This document shows positions 28,037-40,500 of a stretch of DNA of 64,000 nt, in pieces. Within the stretch, counting starts at the first letter, position 1. The number at the start of each line of letters is the position of its first letter. The notes below the pieces were generated by a model. That model saw only the letters and a program-made list of their open reading frames with translations. It did no database searches and was not told the DNA's origin. Source of the stretch: Xiphophorus maculatus (taxonomy: Eukaryota > Chordata > Actinopteri > Cyprinodontiformes > Poeciliidae); the NCBI RefSeq assembly GCF_002775205.1, contig NC_036446.1, positions 15,376,565-15,440,564 of the forward strand, written 5' to 3'. Position numbers and translations under genes: made by a program.

Positions 28037-29469
28037 ATAACACCTAGTAAAAATACAATGTTCCGTTTCTCTAAAAACACTTGAGCGTCACATCATAACA
28101 ATTAAAAAAGGGGGTTTTTGATACAGAAATGCTGAGTCATGTTATTGCCAACACAATGCAGGGGAATGCTGCCAACTCAACAGTCATCCAGCAGACAGCC
28201 ATCAATATTCTCCAAAGAGTTCATACCTAGAAAGGCTGGCTGTTCTCACACTGTTCTACTTACCGTATTAATGGAAGATTTAGCGGAAGGAAAAAGTGCG
28301 TACATGCCCACAGATATAAAACTGCAAATATCACTAGCAATAATTATGGTATCACTGCGCTTTACTGCCCAACATTGTTTTGAGTGTGTATTTAATCAAA
28401 ACGGGAATCTCACTTTTTAACTGAGGTGAATCTCAAATTGGAACTCTCAAAAATGACATGAACTTTATTTCACCTTTCACACACTTCCAAGTGTATGTGT
28501 AAGCCTTTAAATAGAAGAATCACATAAAAAGGTCTTCCAACCTCAGCCGTAGCTCTAGGTGGACTTCAACAATGACATCTATCCACACCATGTGGCTTAT
28601 TGAGCCACAAAGTCAAAGTAGCTGCAGCCGCAGCTCATGCTGCTGACATGCACTGCAGCAGTATGCGTCTGTTAAAATGTTAACATGTAAAATATAGGAG
28701 GAAAAAAGAAAAAAAGTACGCAGAAGCTCAAAACTAATGAGCTAGAAGTGATCACGTTTCTGCACTAGGGTATTTTCTTGTGCAGGAGGTTTGACAGGAA
28801 CACCATGATAAGCACAGCATGAGGCAAAGTCATGATTCAGTCAAATTAAGTTATATTTAGGCTCTCTGCTCCCTATCAGAAATGACAACATTTTCCTCCA
28901 GAGATAAACATCTGTATAAACAGCCTGACCGGACTGAAACAAATAGCGAACAAAACCAGAGATAAATAAGCATAATTTACTGTTGTGGCGCTGGGAGGAG
29001 CAGCGTTCTGCTCTCAGAGTTTAGTTGCTGCAGCGAAAGCCTTCCATGGGAAAACACCGAGCATCTCGGCAGAGAGGAGAGGAAAATACTCAGTTCAGTA
29101 ATCAGTTTAACAAATACAGAAATATCTGCACTTTCACAGACTTGTGTTTAACCTAATAACAGGCTGAAGGAATAAGTCGGAAAAAATCAAATGCTTGTAA
29201 ACTGACCCAGATATAAATGTTACTCTGACAAACTGACATTGTGGGTGGATTTCAAGGCAGAAGCAGAGCTTAAATACGATGTAAATAAGTGGGGAAAAAA
29301 TCAACCACAAGAAGGTTTCAGCAGAATTTCTCTTCTTTTCAGACATTTCTCCAAGTTATTTCTTAAAACGTTCGCTTTGGTGAATGATAATCTCCAGTTG
29401 AAATTTCTCCTAGCTCAGCTTATGTATTGATCAGTGTCTCTTCACTGGGTGAAAACCACAGCAAGAAGC

Positions 29470-29815
29470 TTAAGTGCCTCCCAAAAGTATTCACACCACC
29501 CCTTTTTTTCACATTACCATCACAAATTTCAATGCATTTTATTGGGTTTTATGCAATAAGCCAATATGTTATAAAACAGTCAAAGACTGTAAGGCAGCTA
29601 ATTTGGGATTAGCAGTCCCTCAGTCTCTCCGTCCATCTGCACGCTTCACTGTGGAGATGGTGTGCTCAGGATGAGTTTCCCACCTCACACAGCAATTTGC
29701 ATGTCATGCCAGAGAGTTCAAGTTTGTGCTTATCTGACCAGAAAACAATTTTTATTTAAACATTTGCTGTAAACTGCAACCAGGGCTTCCAACAACTTCT
29801 AGACTTCTACAACGA
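29470..29815 (-). mobile_element. Tc1-like transposon remnant
   Basis: The plus strand reads GTGCCTCCCAAAAGTATTCA near its left end, then TTTATTGGGTTTTATGCAATA, CTTCACTGTGGAGATGGTGT and TTATCTGACCAGAAAACAA. This is the reverse complement of wording in fish Tc1-like elements (end, then transposase). No intact frame. Confidence 0.55.
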
Positions 29816-31138
29816 ACCTGCACATAGCTGTTAAAATGCTGAGGAGTCAAAAATGTGCTTTAATTACATACAGCTGATTTTATTCATCAATTTGTGTTCA
29901 TATTCACCTAAATTCAAGTGAAACAATGTTGTTTTTATTGTATTAGCTTAACATCCTAATCATAACTGACTGATTTGATTAAATAAACAAGCATTTTATT
30001 GAATAGAAAATTCCATGTTTGGAAAGTGAAGAATGTCATTTGCAACCTGATGGCAATAATAGTTGAACGGGAAAAAAAGTGTTTTTTTCCCCATTAGTTT
30101 TATTCTGTTGTAGAGTTTTAATGCAGATTTTGAACCAAACTACGTAGAAAAACGGGTATAGGTCTGGTTTTATTAAAATGTATTTTTAAGAAACATCATT
30201 CGACAAAATTTTGGACAAATTATTAATAGCCAATACATGGACCTGAAGGGACAAAGATTGGAAGACCACTGTTCCCTGATAACAGGTCGCAGTTCCTTTC
30301 ACCACATGCTTGCTCTATATGATGGATTGAACGTCTTGATTTGAACTGAATTTGGAAAAAAAGTAGATTCTGTATTTGGATATGAATTGGGCCCAGTAGT
30401 TTTAGAAAACACTTGAGGTTCATTTATAAATTGGATTTGTTTTTAAAACAAAAAAAATGGTTATTCAGTAAATTCAAACAAAAACAATTCTACCAAAAAT
30501 GAATTTATTGATATATTTATGTCCTCATACATATGCAGTGTCAACTCTCCCTCACAGCACAATCTTTTATTACACTTTAATAAATTCTCTGTGCATGTTT
30601 CTATAAATGTTTCTTCATTAAAAGTGTTTTTTTTCTTATTATTAATCTGTGTATTTAATGAGAAATAAAACTGTAATGAGTGACAGGTGGACTTGATTAT
30701 TTAAAGAAAACAGATTAAATATTTAAAGTCTGGAAACTAATTAATGTTCCACAACCAATATAAAAATTTTCTCTGCTTCATATATTGCCAATAATATTTT
30801 TTCCACTTTAACAATGAATTGCTTTTAAATTAGATTTTGAAGCTGTTATGTATAACCGTAGTTAAACATAATTGCTCTCACAATAATAAAAGGACTTCAT
30901 TTTGTCTGCAAACCAGAATGATCTGAGGAGGAGAAAAGATGCCTGTTATTTGTCATTGGTAGATTAGTGAAACTCAAGACATAATAATTTACTTGCAGTT
31001 TTTTTTTTCTGGGGTTGCAGGAAAGTTCCCCTCGTTCAAACAAATTTAAATTTTCTTTTCTAGACAAATTTTTAAAAAAAAGCACAATTAAGATGTCCAA
31101 GTCCAAATGCTCATAGCCGTAAGAACATGTCTTCTGTT

Positions 31139-31144
31139 TTTATT
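31139..31144 (-). promoter_or_regulatory. TCF25 poly(A) signal
   Basis: AATAAA on the minus strand, 31 bases past the TCF25 stop codon, implying a very short 3' UTR. A second candidate lies near 30576. Confidence 0.55.
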
Positions 31145-31174
31145 TCAACTCTTTGCATTTTGAGCGCTGCTCTC

Positions 31175-31469
31175 TCAGTCCCATTCGTCCTCGTCCCTGT
31201 AGGGGTTGTCCTCTCTGGGCGGCTCCTGGAATCGGATGTTTGCCAGCATGTCCCTCATGGCCACCATCAGACGATTCACCTCCTGGTTCAACTCCTGGCC
31301 GACTCGCGCTACTTCCATGTCATCCTCCTGTCTCAGTCCGCCCTGAAAATGAGGGGGGGAAAAAACTTCATAATTTAACTAGGAACCAGCTCGATTATTC
31401 TCTACTGTTGAGATCAGGTGGTTTTTGTAGCAAACAAGATGATGCATTTCCATGTAAAGAACATCCAGA

Positions 31470-31537
<68 letters not shown>

Positions 31538-34500
31538 CACTTTACTTTATTACTTTTATCCATTTTATATCTCTTCCTCTCTTTAAGTAGATAATAATAT
31601 CAGGAAGGATGCAGATGGAAACATGTAGAGGGCATGTCTGTTTACTCATGTACAGCTGGCCCCAGGATGTTCATCTGTACAGTGTTTAGTAAAACTATTC
31701 ATACACCTTTAACATTTCTAGCAGAAAACGAACACTGCTCATCGTCCTGAACACACCGCTGCTATGGTAAAACATGGCGGTGGCAACATCCTGCAGTGGC
31801 ATAAGATATTTTTCTTCAAAAAGGCAAAAGTAAGGCTCTACAAAGTTGTTGACTAAGGGCGTTTAAATAAATTTGCACAACACAATTTTTTAATTTGTAA
31901 AAATATAGAAGAAAAGGCAAACAAAGTATAGCTAAAATACTTTGAGTTTTGTAATTGTAACATGTCAATGTTTAGTGGATACTTTTGCAAAGCAGTATAT
32001 TCATGTTTATGTACGGTTGGGTTTCTTAAGTTACAAAAATGCATTGGATTACAAGAACATTGACGAGGGAAAGTGAGTAATACTTATGAACCCCTGAGTA
32101 CACACGTGTCTCTGCTTAACCTCGTTTAAGGTCGTTCTGCTGCTCGCGAATCACAAGCAGCATCCTGTAGCAGCACTCTGCAGCCTTTAGGTCCCAACCA
32201 GTGCACATATTATAAGAACATTACTGTCCAGGGGATCCATCCATCCACTGGTAAATGGTAAATGTCCTGTCCTTGTGTAGCATTAGTCATCCAGCCATTC
32301 GGTCACACGCTGGGCCAGTCTGACAGCAGTGAGGCTGCCACGCACCGCAGACTCCTGCTGCTGCTGACTTTATTCTGCATCAAATCACTTCGTTCCACAA
32401 TCTTCTGTTAGCCCTTACAGTTTTCAGTGGTTATGGGTTTGTGAGATGGACCACAGGCACAATGCTAAAGGTGTGACTTCAACCCGTCCTTCCGTGCTGG
32501 GACCGTTCAGTTGGTCTCAAGGATGGATAAACACATGTAGATCAATGAACAACATGATCGGAAAGGGGCTTTTCATTTGGAGATGACCTCATCCCCGTTC
32601 TAATTTTGACAGAAGAACAAAAGGAGAAATGGCCTCATAGCAAACAAAAAGGCTCTCGATGTTCTTTAGGGATTAAGTTAGGGATCTGTTTCTGCCTCAC
32701 AAGATCAAGATCCCAAGTGTTTTGTATTTTTGTTAATGATAGCAGGCAGGAGCCTTTCTGGCCTGAGAACACTTTGGGATCCTTCAGGAATAAGCTGGAG
32801 ACAGTCGTTGGCCAGAGAAATCTATGGATTATCCTTTTGGACCCGTCACATCTGCGACCCGACTTCATGCGAGCCAAAGAGGGGTTGATGTACGGAAAGA
32901 TGGCAGGTCGGTGCATGACCTTCATGTTTCAGATCTGCCTGCAGTCAACAAAAAGCCGACGCTACGACACAAAAACTAAAGCTCACTTTGAACAAGTCAA
33001 GCAGTTTATGCACTGCTGTTGACCCAAAACAACTTTTCACTTCTTTGAAAACCTGATTCATTCCAAAAAAAATTCTATTCAGCAGATGTAATAAAATTCA
33101 CATTTAAATTAAGTTTTGTACAAAATCCGACAGTACATATTTTGTTTTGTTGCTCTTTTTTTTTAAGGAGCGTTCTCTTCCTGTTAAGAAACAAAGACTT
33201 TCAGTTCTCAAAGATGGGAGGCTAAAAGCCTGAAACACTGTAAAAAAACACAACAGATAAAAGCTTTGGACAAAATGAAATGATCAACTTTAGTTCAGTA
33301 AAACCAACTTCTTAATGTACCACAATCACAACAGCTTTAATCAATTTACTTAAAAGACAATCAAATCAAAATTCAACAAAATGAGCAACTGTAGACTTTA
33401 TTACACACAATTCAAAGTTTGAACCAAACAACATGTCTAAGAAGGTTTGACTTATTTAATCAAAAATGATTTAACACTAAGAAAGTACTGTATGTGTTAC
33501 CAAAATGCCACAAACTTTCTCCTGGCACTTTTCTAAAAGCCTTAGAGGAAAATAAAATATTAAATAATAATAATAATATAAAATATTATTTTCATATATG
33601 AAACATGAAAATAAAACTGGAAGATCAACTAGGGGAAGTCACCTATTTATTTTCCACACATCAAGGATTCTATATATAAAAAAGAGGTTGAATAATAACT
33701 AAGGAACTCAGTGACATTTCCACACAGCAGTCCTTCATCATCCCAATGAATAAGTCTCATTAATAGCAACCATGCTGCAAAGACAAACAACTTTGTGAAT
33801 GTTTTCATTGTTGTTCACCAATACACTGGCAAATGGGAGACAAAATTAACTGCGAAAAGGTCATATGCCTTAATAGATGCTCTATAGTTGTTGTCCCTTT
33901 AGGCTAACCATGAGTTTTGGGAGGAAATGTTTCATCAGTCAAGGGCATGTGCTAAAATACAGTATTTCCTCCTAGCTGTTAGCAGCACAAATGTTTCCAC
34001 AAGGCCTGCAGTGTGCTGCGGCCTAATAGCTGTATCTATGTAACTGCTAACCAGAAAACTAGAGATGAAGCGCCACAACAATGTTTATGAGGGCTCAGGC
34101 AGCATCATAAAAATTAGTGAAACTATGAGGAAAAGAACAAAAAGTCCCAGAAAATACTTGGAGGATTCATGCGCAAGATTCACGAGTACGATCGGCTAAG
34201 GGGTTTGCATTTAATTCAGCATTTGTAAAAGACCAAATAGTGGTCTTTCAAGCACTTGTGAGTTAATGTGGAAAGACAGATTCAACCTCCATGCAAGCAG
34301 ATTAAATTGATAAAGAGGTCATGACGACGATTGTCTTCAGAGAAATTACATGGGATTCAACAGCACATCCTTCCATATATCATATTTAAATGGTAATCCC
34401 TTAAACACTAGAACAAATTGAATCAGGTGATAAACAAGATCATTGGTTCAAATCAGCTCTCTGTGAATAAATTATGATTCATTCATGCATAAGGTCACAT

Positions 34501-37500
34501 GCCTTAGTAGAAGTAGAATCATTGCTGCTTACATCTACAATGATTCTTTCTATTCTCCTAAATCAGCAGTTTGAGCTCAACAAGCACAGAAAAACTGCTA
34601 CAGGAATCTTTTATTTATTTATTTAGTTAAAAATAATATTGCTATCTTCGCTGCACACAGATGTATTTTTTTTTTTTTTGTTATTATTTTTTTCCCCATT
34701 AGTAGATTTGCTTGTTTATGGATGTGCTGCTAAACAACCCAAGTTGGCTTTGTCTCAAAGTCATGAACCGACAGCTGGAAATTGTTCTTTGGGATTTTCT
34801 GGTGGGAGCAAAGTTTATGGTCCAATTTTCCAGATCTTGACGTAGCAATAGCGCTACCAAATGTGCCACTTATTATGTAGTCAATGAAATGGCTTTGATG
34901 AGATGAAACACTCAGGAGTATTAAAAAAAAATCTGCATAGGAGCAAAAGCTTTTTCAAATCGCTGTTTGTAAATGTTTTGATAGGTAGATGTATTGATTT
35001 TTATTCACTAAGATCTTTGTAGAGGACATTTCTATTTCATGTAAATTCAATGAACAACAAAGGGTTTATTTTAGATCCACTGTGGTCAAACTGATAGAAT
35101 TACCACTGGTGGTGCATGGACTGTCAAAGCATAAAAGGTTTTCTTTGGATTCTGTTTCGTTCTTTGCTTGTTTGCAGTACAAACCTGAATAAAGCAGCAT
35201 GTAGTGAACAAACACATCACAAAATATGGGTCACACTAAATAACATGTAAGCAGCAGATGGCCAGTACTTGAAAGTAATCTCTTTGTTGGTTGTAAGCAA
35301 TTATTATTATAATTATTATTATAATTATGTTAAAATAGTGCACATTTTAACATAATAAAATCTAGGAAACTGGATTAAATTGTCTCCATGTCTCGGACTG
35401 TTAAAGTGGTCAAGTTATGCTCACTTGAGCATAACTTTTCTACTTGAATGAATTTTACGTCAAAATTAATAGACTTAAACTCAAAGATTCCCCTGAAATT
35501 GGTCAGGTACTCAACATGCCTGAAAAAGCAAAAACTCTGAAAAATCTCCAGAAACCTAAAGAGCACACTGCAAAAAAATAGCAAAGTAAGACTCGTTGGT
35601 AGTAATGTGGGATGATTAACTTTACAGAGTTGTGAATGCATTAAGAATTATTCACCGATGCATTAATCGCATAAAATCAGAGAAGCATCCATAACAAAAT
35701 AGCACATGTCCAGGTCAGTCATTTACAGGCACTAGTTTCATCACATAAAACCAAGATCTAAAACCAGGACAGAACTTTGCAGCGTTTAGATTTCTAGCAC
35801 AGCATTTATGATTTCTTTTTTTCCCCAAACACTACATCAACTTTCTCTTATTTTTGCTGTAAGAGAAGTTTGGCTCTTATTTGGACAGAGGTTAGGCACA
35901 TCCCTCTGTCCAAATGTGACAGGAAGTTCTGCATAAACCCTTAAGGCTACAGGAAGTAGAATATTAAGGACTGCTTTACTTCCCGCCTGTCGAAGAAGCA
36001 AGTTTATATCGACTGTAATGACCAAACTCTGGACACAGAGTAACAGAATTTAAGAGACAAATAACTTGTGTCTGTGGGGTTTACAGCTGTGATCACATGT
36101 CGTCTCCACATGCACAGCATGGGTTCTTAATTAGTGCTTTCAGCTCATATTCAGTGCCAATGTCTTTGGATATATTAGCAGTTTCCTCTTTAGAGCGTAG
36201 AGAGAGAAATTCACAAACTACTCCTGGAACCCACCGAGTTGACATCAGGGTAATAATGTGGGTCTTTATTGTGATTTTGTTCTGCCATTTATATCACATA
36301 ATTTGAATGATTTAATCTTTCCAAGAATCCAGCAGCAGAACTTGTGTAGCTCACCTGAAGGTTGAAGTTTGGGAGCAAAGAACGGAAAAACAGCGACAGC
36401 GTGCTCTCATTGGATGCACCAACATGCTGCCTGAATGTGAAGACATAAAAATCACTAAATCGGGACAACGCTTTAAATTTATAATGAACTAAAGTTAGAA
36501 GAATGCTTGTTCTATGAAGATCAGAAATGCATGCACATGAATGCATCACATCACCTTTCTGGTCTGGTGTATGAAATCACAGAGTCCAGTGGAGGCAGAG
36601 GGTCAAAACCCATCACAGGCTGAATGGTCACCTCCTACAAGAGTCAAAAATATACCGTACATTTTTTTAATTATCACCTTCAAAGAAACTATTGGCTTTT
36701 TAAACTTTCTGCTGCATTGCTGATGGCTACAGCCTGGAAAGAACACAGAGTTCATCACAGCCAAGAAAACGTCTGGACTTTAAATAGAAGAAACACGAGT
36801 GTGTTCTCAAGGTTTGGATCATGAGTTGGTAAACTTTGTTGTGGAGTGGAGCCGGGCTTTTTTGCATGTCGGTTTGAAGAAGAAAAAAAAAAAAAACCCA
36901 AAAAACAAGAGCATGAGGATATGTTGAAATTTGTAATCTGTGTGCTGGAGCTGTGGAAATGTTGCTTCCATCAGCCTATTGGTGTTACAGCAATAATAAT
37001 AGATAGGAAACTATAAAGCAGGGATGAGCTGATCAAGACTTGAGACCAATCAAAACTGGTCATTACATATTATAGTTAGAATAAAGTTATTGAAATCAGT
37101 GCTCCATCTATGACTGACAGATCAGTAGTGCTAGAGAAGAGTGAACTGGGATGCTGCACTTCACCAGGCGCATAAGCGACTGAGTGCTTTGTAAGAGTGT
37201 TTATACTCCTTGAACCTTTTCACATCTGTAGTTGTGCCATACTCTTTCCATTTTCATATGAAAGCTTAAGAAGTGCTTTGCGAGCTGCTTTATACTTCTT
37301 TACAACTGTCACTGCTGTGCTTCTTAAATCTTCATTCTGCTGTTTATTCACTCATTTTCTCCAACAGACCCAAATGAAGTAGCACAAAATGTGAAAATTA
37401 AGGCCGATTCCACCACAATGTTTTACTACAGCTTTAATTCGGTGCAGCTGACATGAAAGCCACAAACTGCAGGGTGACGACAGCGATCAGGAGTCTTAAC

Positions 37501-40500
37501 ATAAAAAACTTTGACTAACATGCCTCAATCAAGAGCCAGATTTAAAACTTGGGGTCGGAGTATCGACATGCCTGCTAAAAATAGAGTAAGTTTTGCCATA
37601 TTAGAAAACAGCTGTGCAGGAGATTTTAAAGATATCTGCAGAGAGAACAATAAATACGCTCAGATATGGATTTGTTTTTCTATTTAATAAACCCATCAAA
37701 ACTACAAACTCCTAACATTTTCAGTTTAGCGCATCAATTCACACATGTGTTTTAATGCAACTTTTATGATATTAATAAATAAATAAAGTGTTAAAGGAAA
37801 TGGAAATATGCAGGATGATTCATTCCTTCATTTGTTGCATTAAAACTACTGTGACTATCAAATAAGAACATTATGTTTTATTCTCTTTTGAAATCAAATT
37901 TAATCCAATTTAAAGAAAATCTGATATTGACATCAGCACATAAAGCCTGATCCATTCAATTTTCTGAGAGACAATGTCATTGGAAACTCAGCTGGTTACT
38001 TCTTACAAGAGGCAGAGTCGAGGTGGCTTCTTTAATCTCAGAGAGGAGAACATGGCGATGGATGTTTCTTGGTGCACTCTGGTATCTCTGCTTTCTCCTA
38101 GAACAGAGCGATAAATGTCAACACTTACCAAAATTAATGAACTATTAATATAGAGTCCAAGTTCATCAGAGAATAAATACGTTGAACCCACTTAGCTCTT
38201 TAAGCAACATATGGTTGATCTAAGAATTGGCATTTTTACGTAACACGGCTCGTCTTCGTTTGACGCATCACAATGCCGGCAGAAATATGGGTGAGGGCAA
38301 GCAAGCAGGAAGTGTACAGCTTACTTGTTCTCACAGTCCTCTACGAGAGGATCTTTGGCATCGACCCGGCGAAGCACCTCCTTCACTGACTCCTCCAGCC
38401 AGAGCATTACCACCGCCTCCTTCCACAGGCTGTACGTTCTCCCCACATACAGAGCCGTGAGCTCAGCCAAAGCTGGTGGCTGCCTGGAGACACATGACGT
38501 TTGGTGGATTTGAAACAATGATCTTTATCTGCAGCATATGTTACATAAAGTTTTTTTTTTCTTGGTTATACAGTGTGGACAGATCAATTTTAGCATGCAG
38601 CATTTATCCAGTAGCATTTGTGCGTTATGAGCTACATTAGGAAGAAAAAGGAGACCTACCCTATCTGACTCTTTGGACCAAAGAAGCTATGGGAAGAGAC
38701 TGTGCTGTCAGGCTGAACAGTGCATAGATCCAGCAAAGGCATCAGAACTGCAAAACAACACAATTACAGCCGGAAATAAATTATGAAAACCTCTCTATAA
38801 GTTGTGCTCTTAAACAGAGGGTGTGTGAAGGATTTCATCTAACCTCCAGGGAACATTATGAGAGCGCTCTGCAGCATCTGGTCAGCTTGTTGCCTCTGTT
38901 TGTCACTTTCTTCAGGATCCACATCATCTTGCTGACTCAGGTGGAAATGACAGAGTGCGCAGGAGAATGCAAAGTTTGGCAGCTGAGACAGATTTCTATG
39001 CTCCTGGAAAAAAAAAAAAGAGTTATAAAAAAACAATTTCAGTATCAGATTTCTAATGAATTAAGTGTTGCACACAAAGGCCCAATTTTACCTCCCAGTC
39101 CTGATACAGCTGAAGGAGAGGCTTGTACTCTCTGGAACGAAGCATGAGGAAATCGATGAGCAGCAGCATGCAAAGCGGGTCGGAGTCTGGGTCTAAACTA
39201 TGAGACACAAAACCACGAGTAAAGTAGTCACTTAAAGCACTTAGAAACATGTAGACATAATATAATGAGAAGTCTAATATTATTTTATAATGATTTACAG
39301 AAAACTGTGAAAAATGTTTCATTTAATGGTTTATTTATGTGTAATGAAGCATCAGAACCTATATTAATATTTTATCTACGAACATATTCATCAATTTTAA
39401 ATCTGAGGTACAGATCAAAGACAACAAACATTGTTAACATATCTGACTAAAGCACCTTCTTCCCTGATCCAGCCTGTTATTGTAGACAGACAGTAGCAAT
39501 CCGCTGTGATCTTCAAAGTCTTACTTTGGATCCAGTTTTCTATCCTAACCCCAATTTAAACTTCTACACAAGTTCATCCCTGATTTGTCTGCTGTGTTAC
39601 TTTGTTTTCATGATGTTGTTTGTTCGCGAATGTTGTCTGACTAATTCTGTGCTCTAATTGAGAGGCTTCTCTGGGCAATTGGATGTTTTCAGAGTGAACT
39701 GAATACAAATGTCTGACTCACTTTTCAGATTTGAAAAAGTGTTGAAAACATCCTTAACTTTTGCATCAGAATTATGCAACATATTGTGTTGGTCTTTCAA
39801 TGAAACTCCCAAAAAGGCTAAATAAAAATCACTGAAGTTTGTGGAAAACATTAAAAAGATTAAGAGGAAAGAACACTGTTGCTCAGAACAGTAATGTCGG
39901 CATGCAGAGCAGCAGCTCATGGGACTTTACATAAACTACTCTTCTAAATATTGCATCCAGTGCAACTGTAACATCAAGTACTGAGATTCTGCAGCAATTT
40001 TGATCCAGTGAGTAGATCTACTTCGGATAATCACTTTTAAGAGAACTACAACATTTTCAGGAAGTGCAGCAAAACCAAAATATCAATACTTGCACACAAT
40101 ACACAAAAAATTAGGACAAATGTCCATCTAAATTTCAGACAATGAGCAGCAGACCAGTTTATGAATGCAAAATTCATATTCATGGCTTCCTTATTTAAAT
40201 AATACCTTGCATGTATCATAATAGTCGCAGCTTGAATTTTCTTTTTAATGAACAAAATGCTAGTCAGAAATGAATTTAAATAAACCCATAATAATTCAAA
40301 GTGAAATTCTGTTAGGTTTGACTTTCAAAAGACTTTCTTCTTTTACCAAAGGATCAGTTTGCAGTACTCCAAAGCGGTCCGTGGGCATCCTCTCTTCTCC
40401 AGGAACATCATGTGCTTATAAAGAGCCAGATAAAATGCTCTGCAAACAAGGATTATTAAATTACTGGATTGCTGAGCCATAAAACATAATGAATTAAGTT

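Larger units (their letters stand above)
25541..31174. other. MC1R-TCF25 intergenic region, no gene seen
   Basis: MC1R promoter and any 5' UTR lie at the left end, and the TCF25 3' UTR at the right. Between them are a probable solo LTR (27710-28036), a Tc1-like remnant (about 29470-29815) and several short inverted repeats (for example around 26730-26756, 26965-27030 and 27137-27183). The rest is AT-rich with no recognised exon. Confidence 0.6.
31343..36354. other. Last intron of TCF25
   Basis: Five kilobases between the last two coding exons. It holds the compound microsatellite and Tc1 relic listed separately, plus a 12-base-arm hairpin (35412-35437). No other exon was recognised. A 138-codon plus-strand open frame at 32606-33022 resembles no family I know. 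Confidence 0.7.

Noticed and set aside
32606-33022. 138-codon plus-strand open frame in the TCF25 last intron
   Set aside because: No recognisable motif or splice context, and composition like the surrounding intron; probably chance.
35568-35612. CACTGCAAAAAAA motif as a second MITE end
   Set aside because: Only one end is visible and the similarity is mostly an A run.
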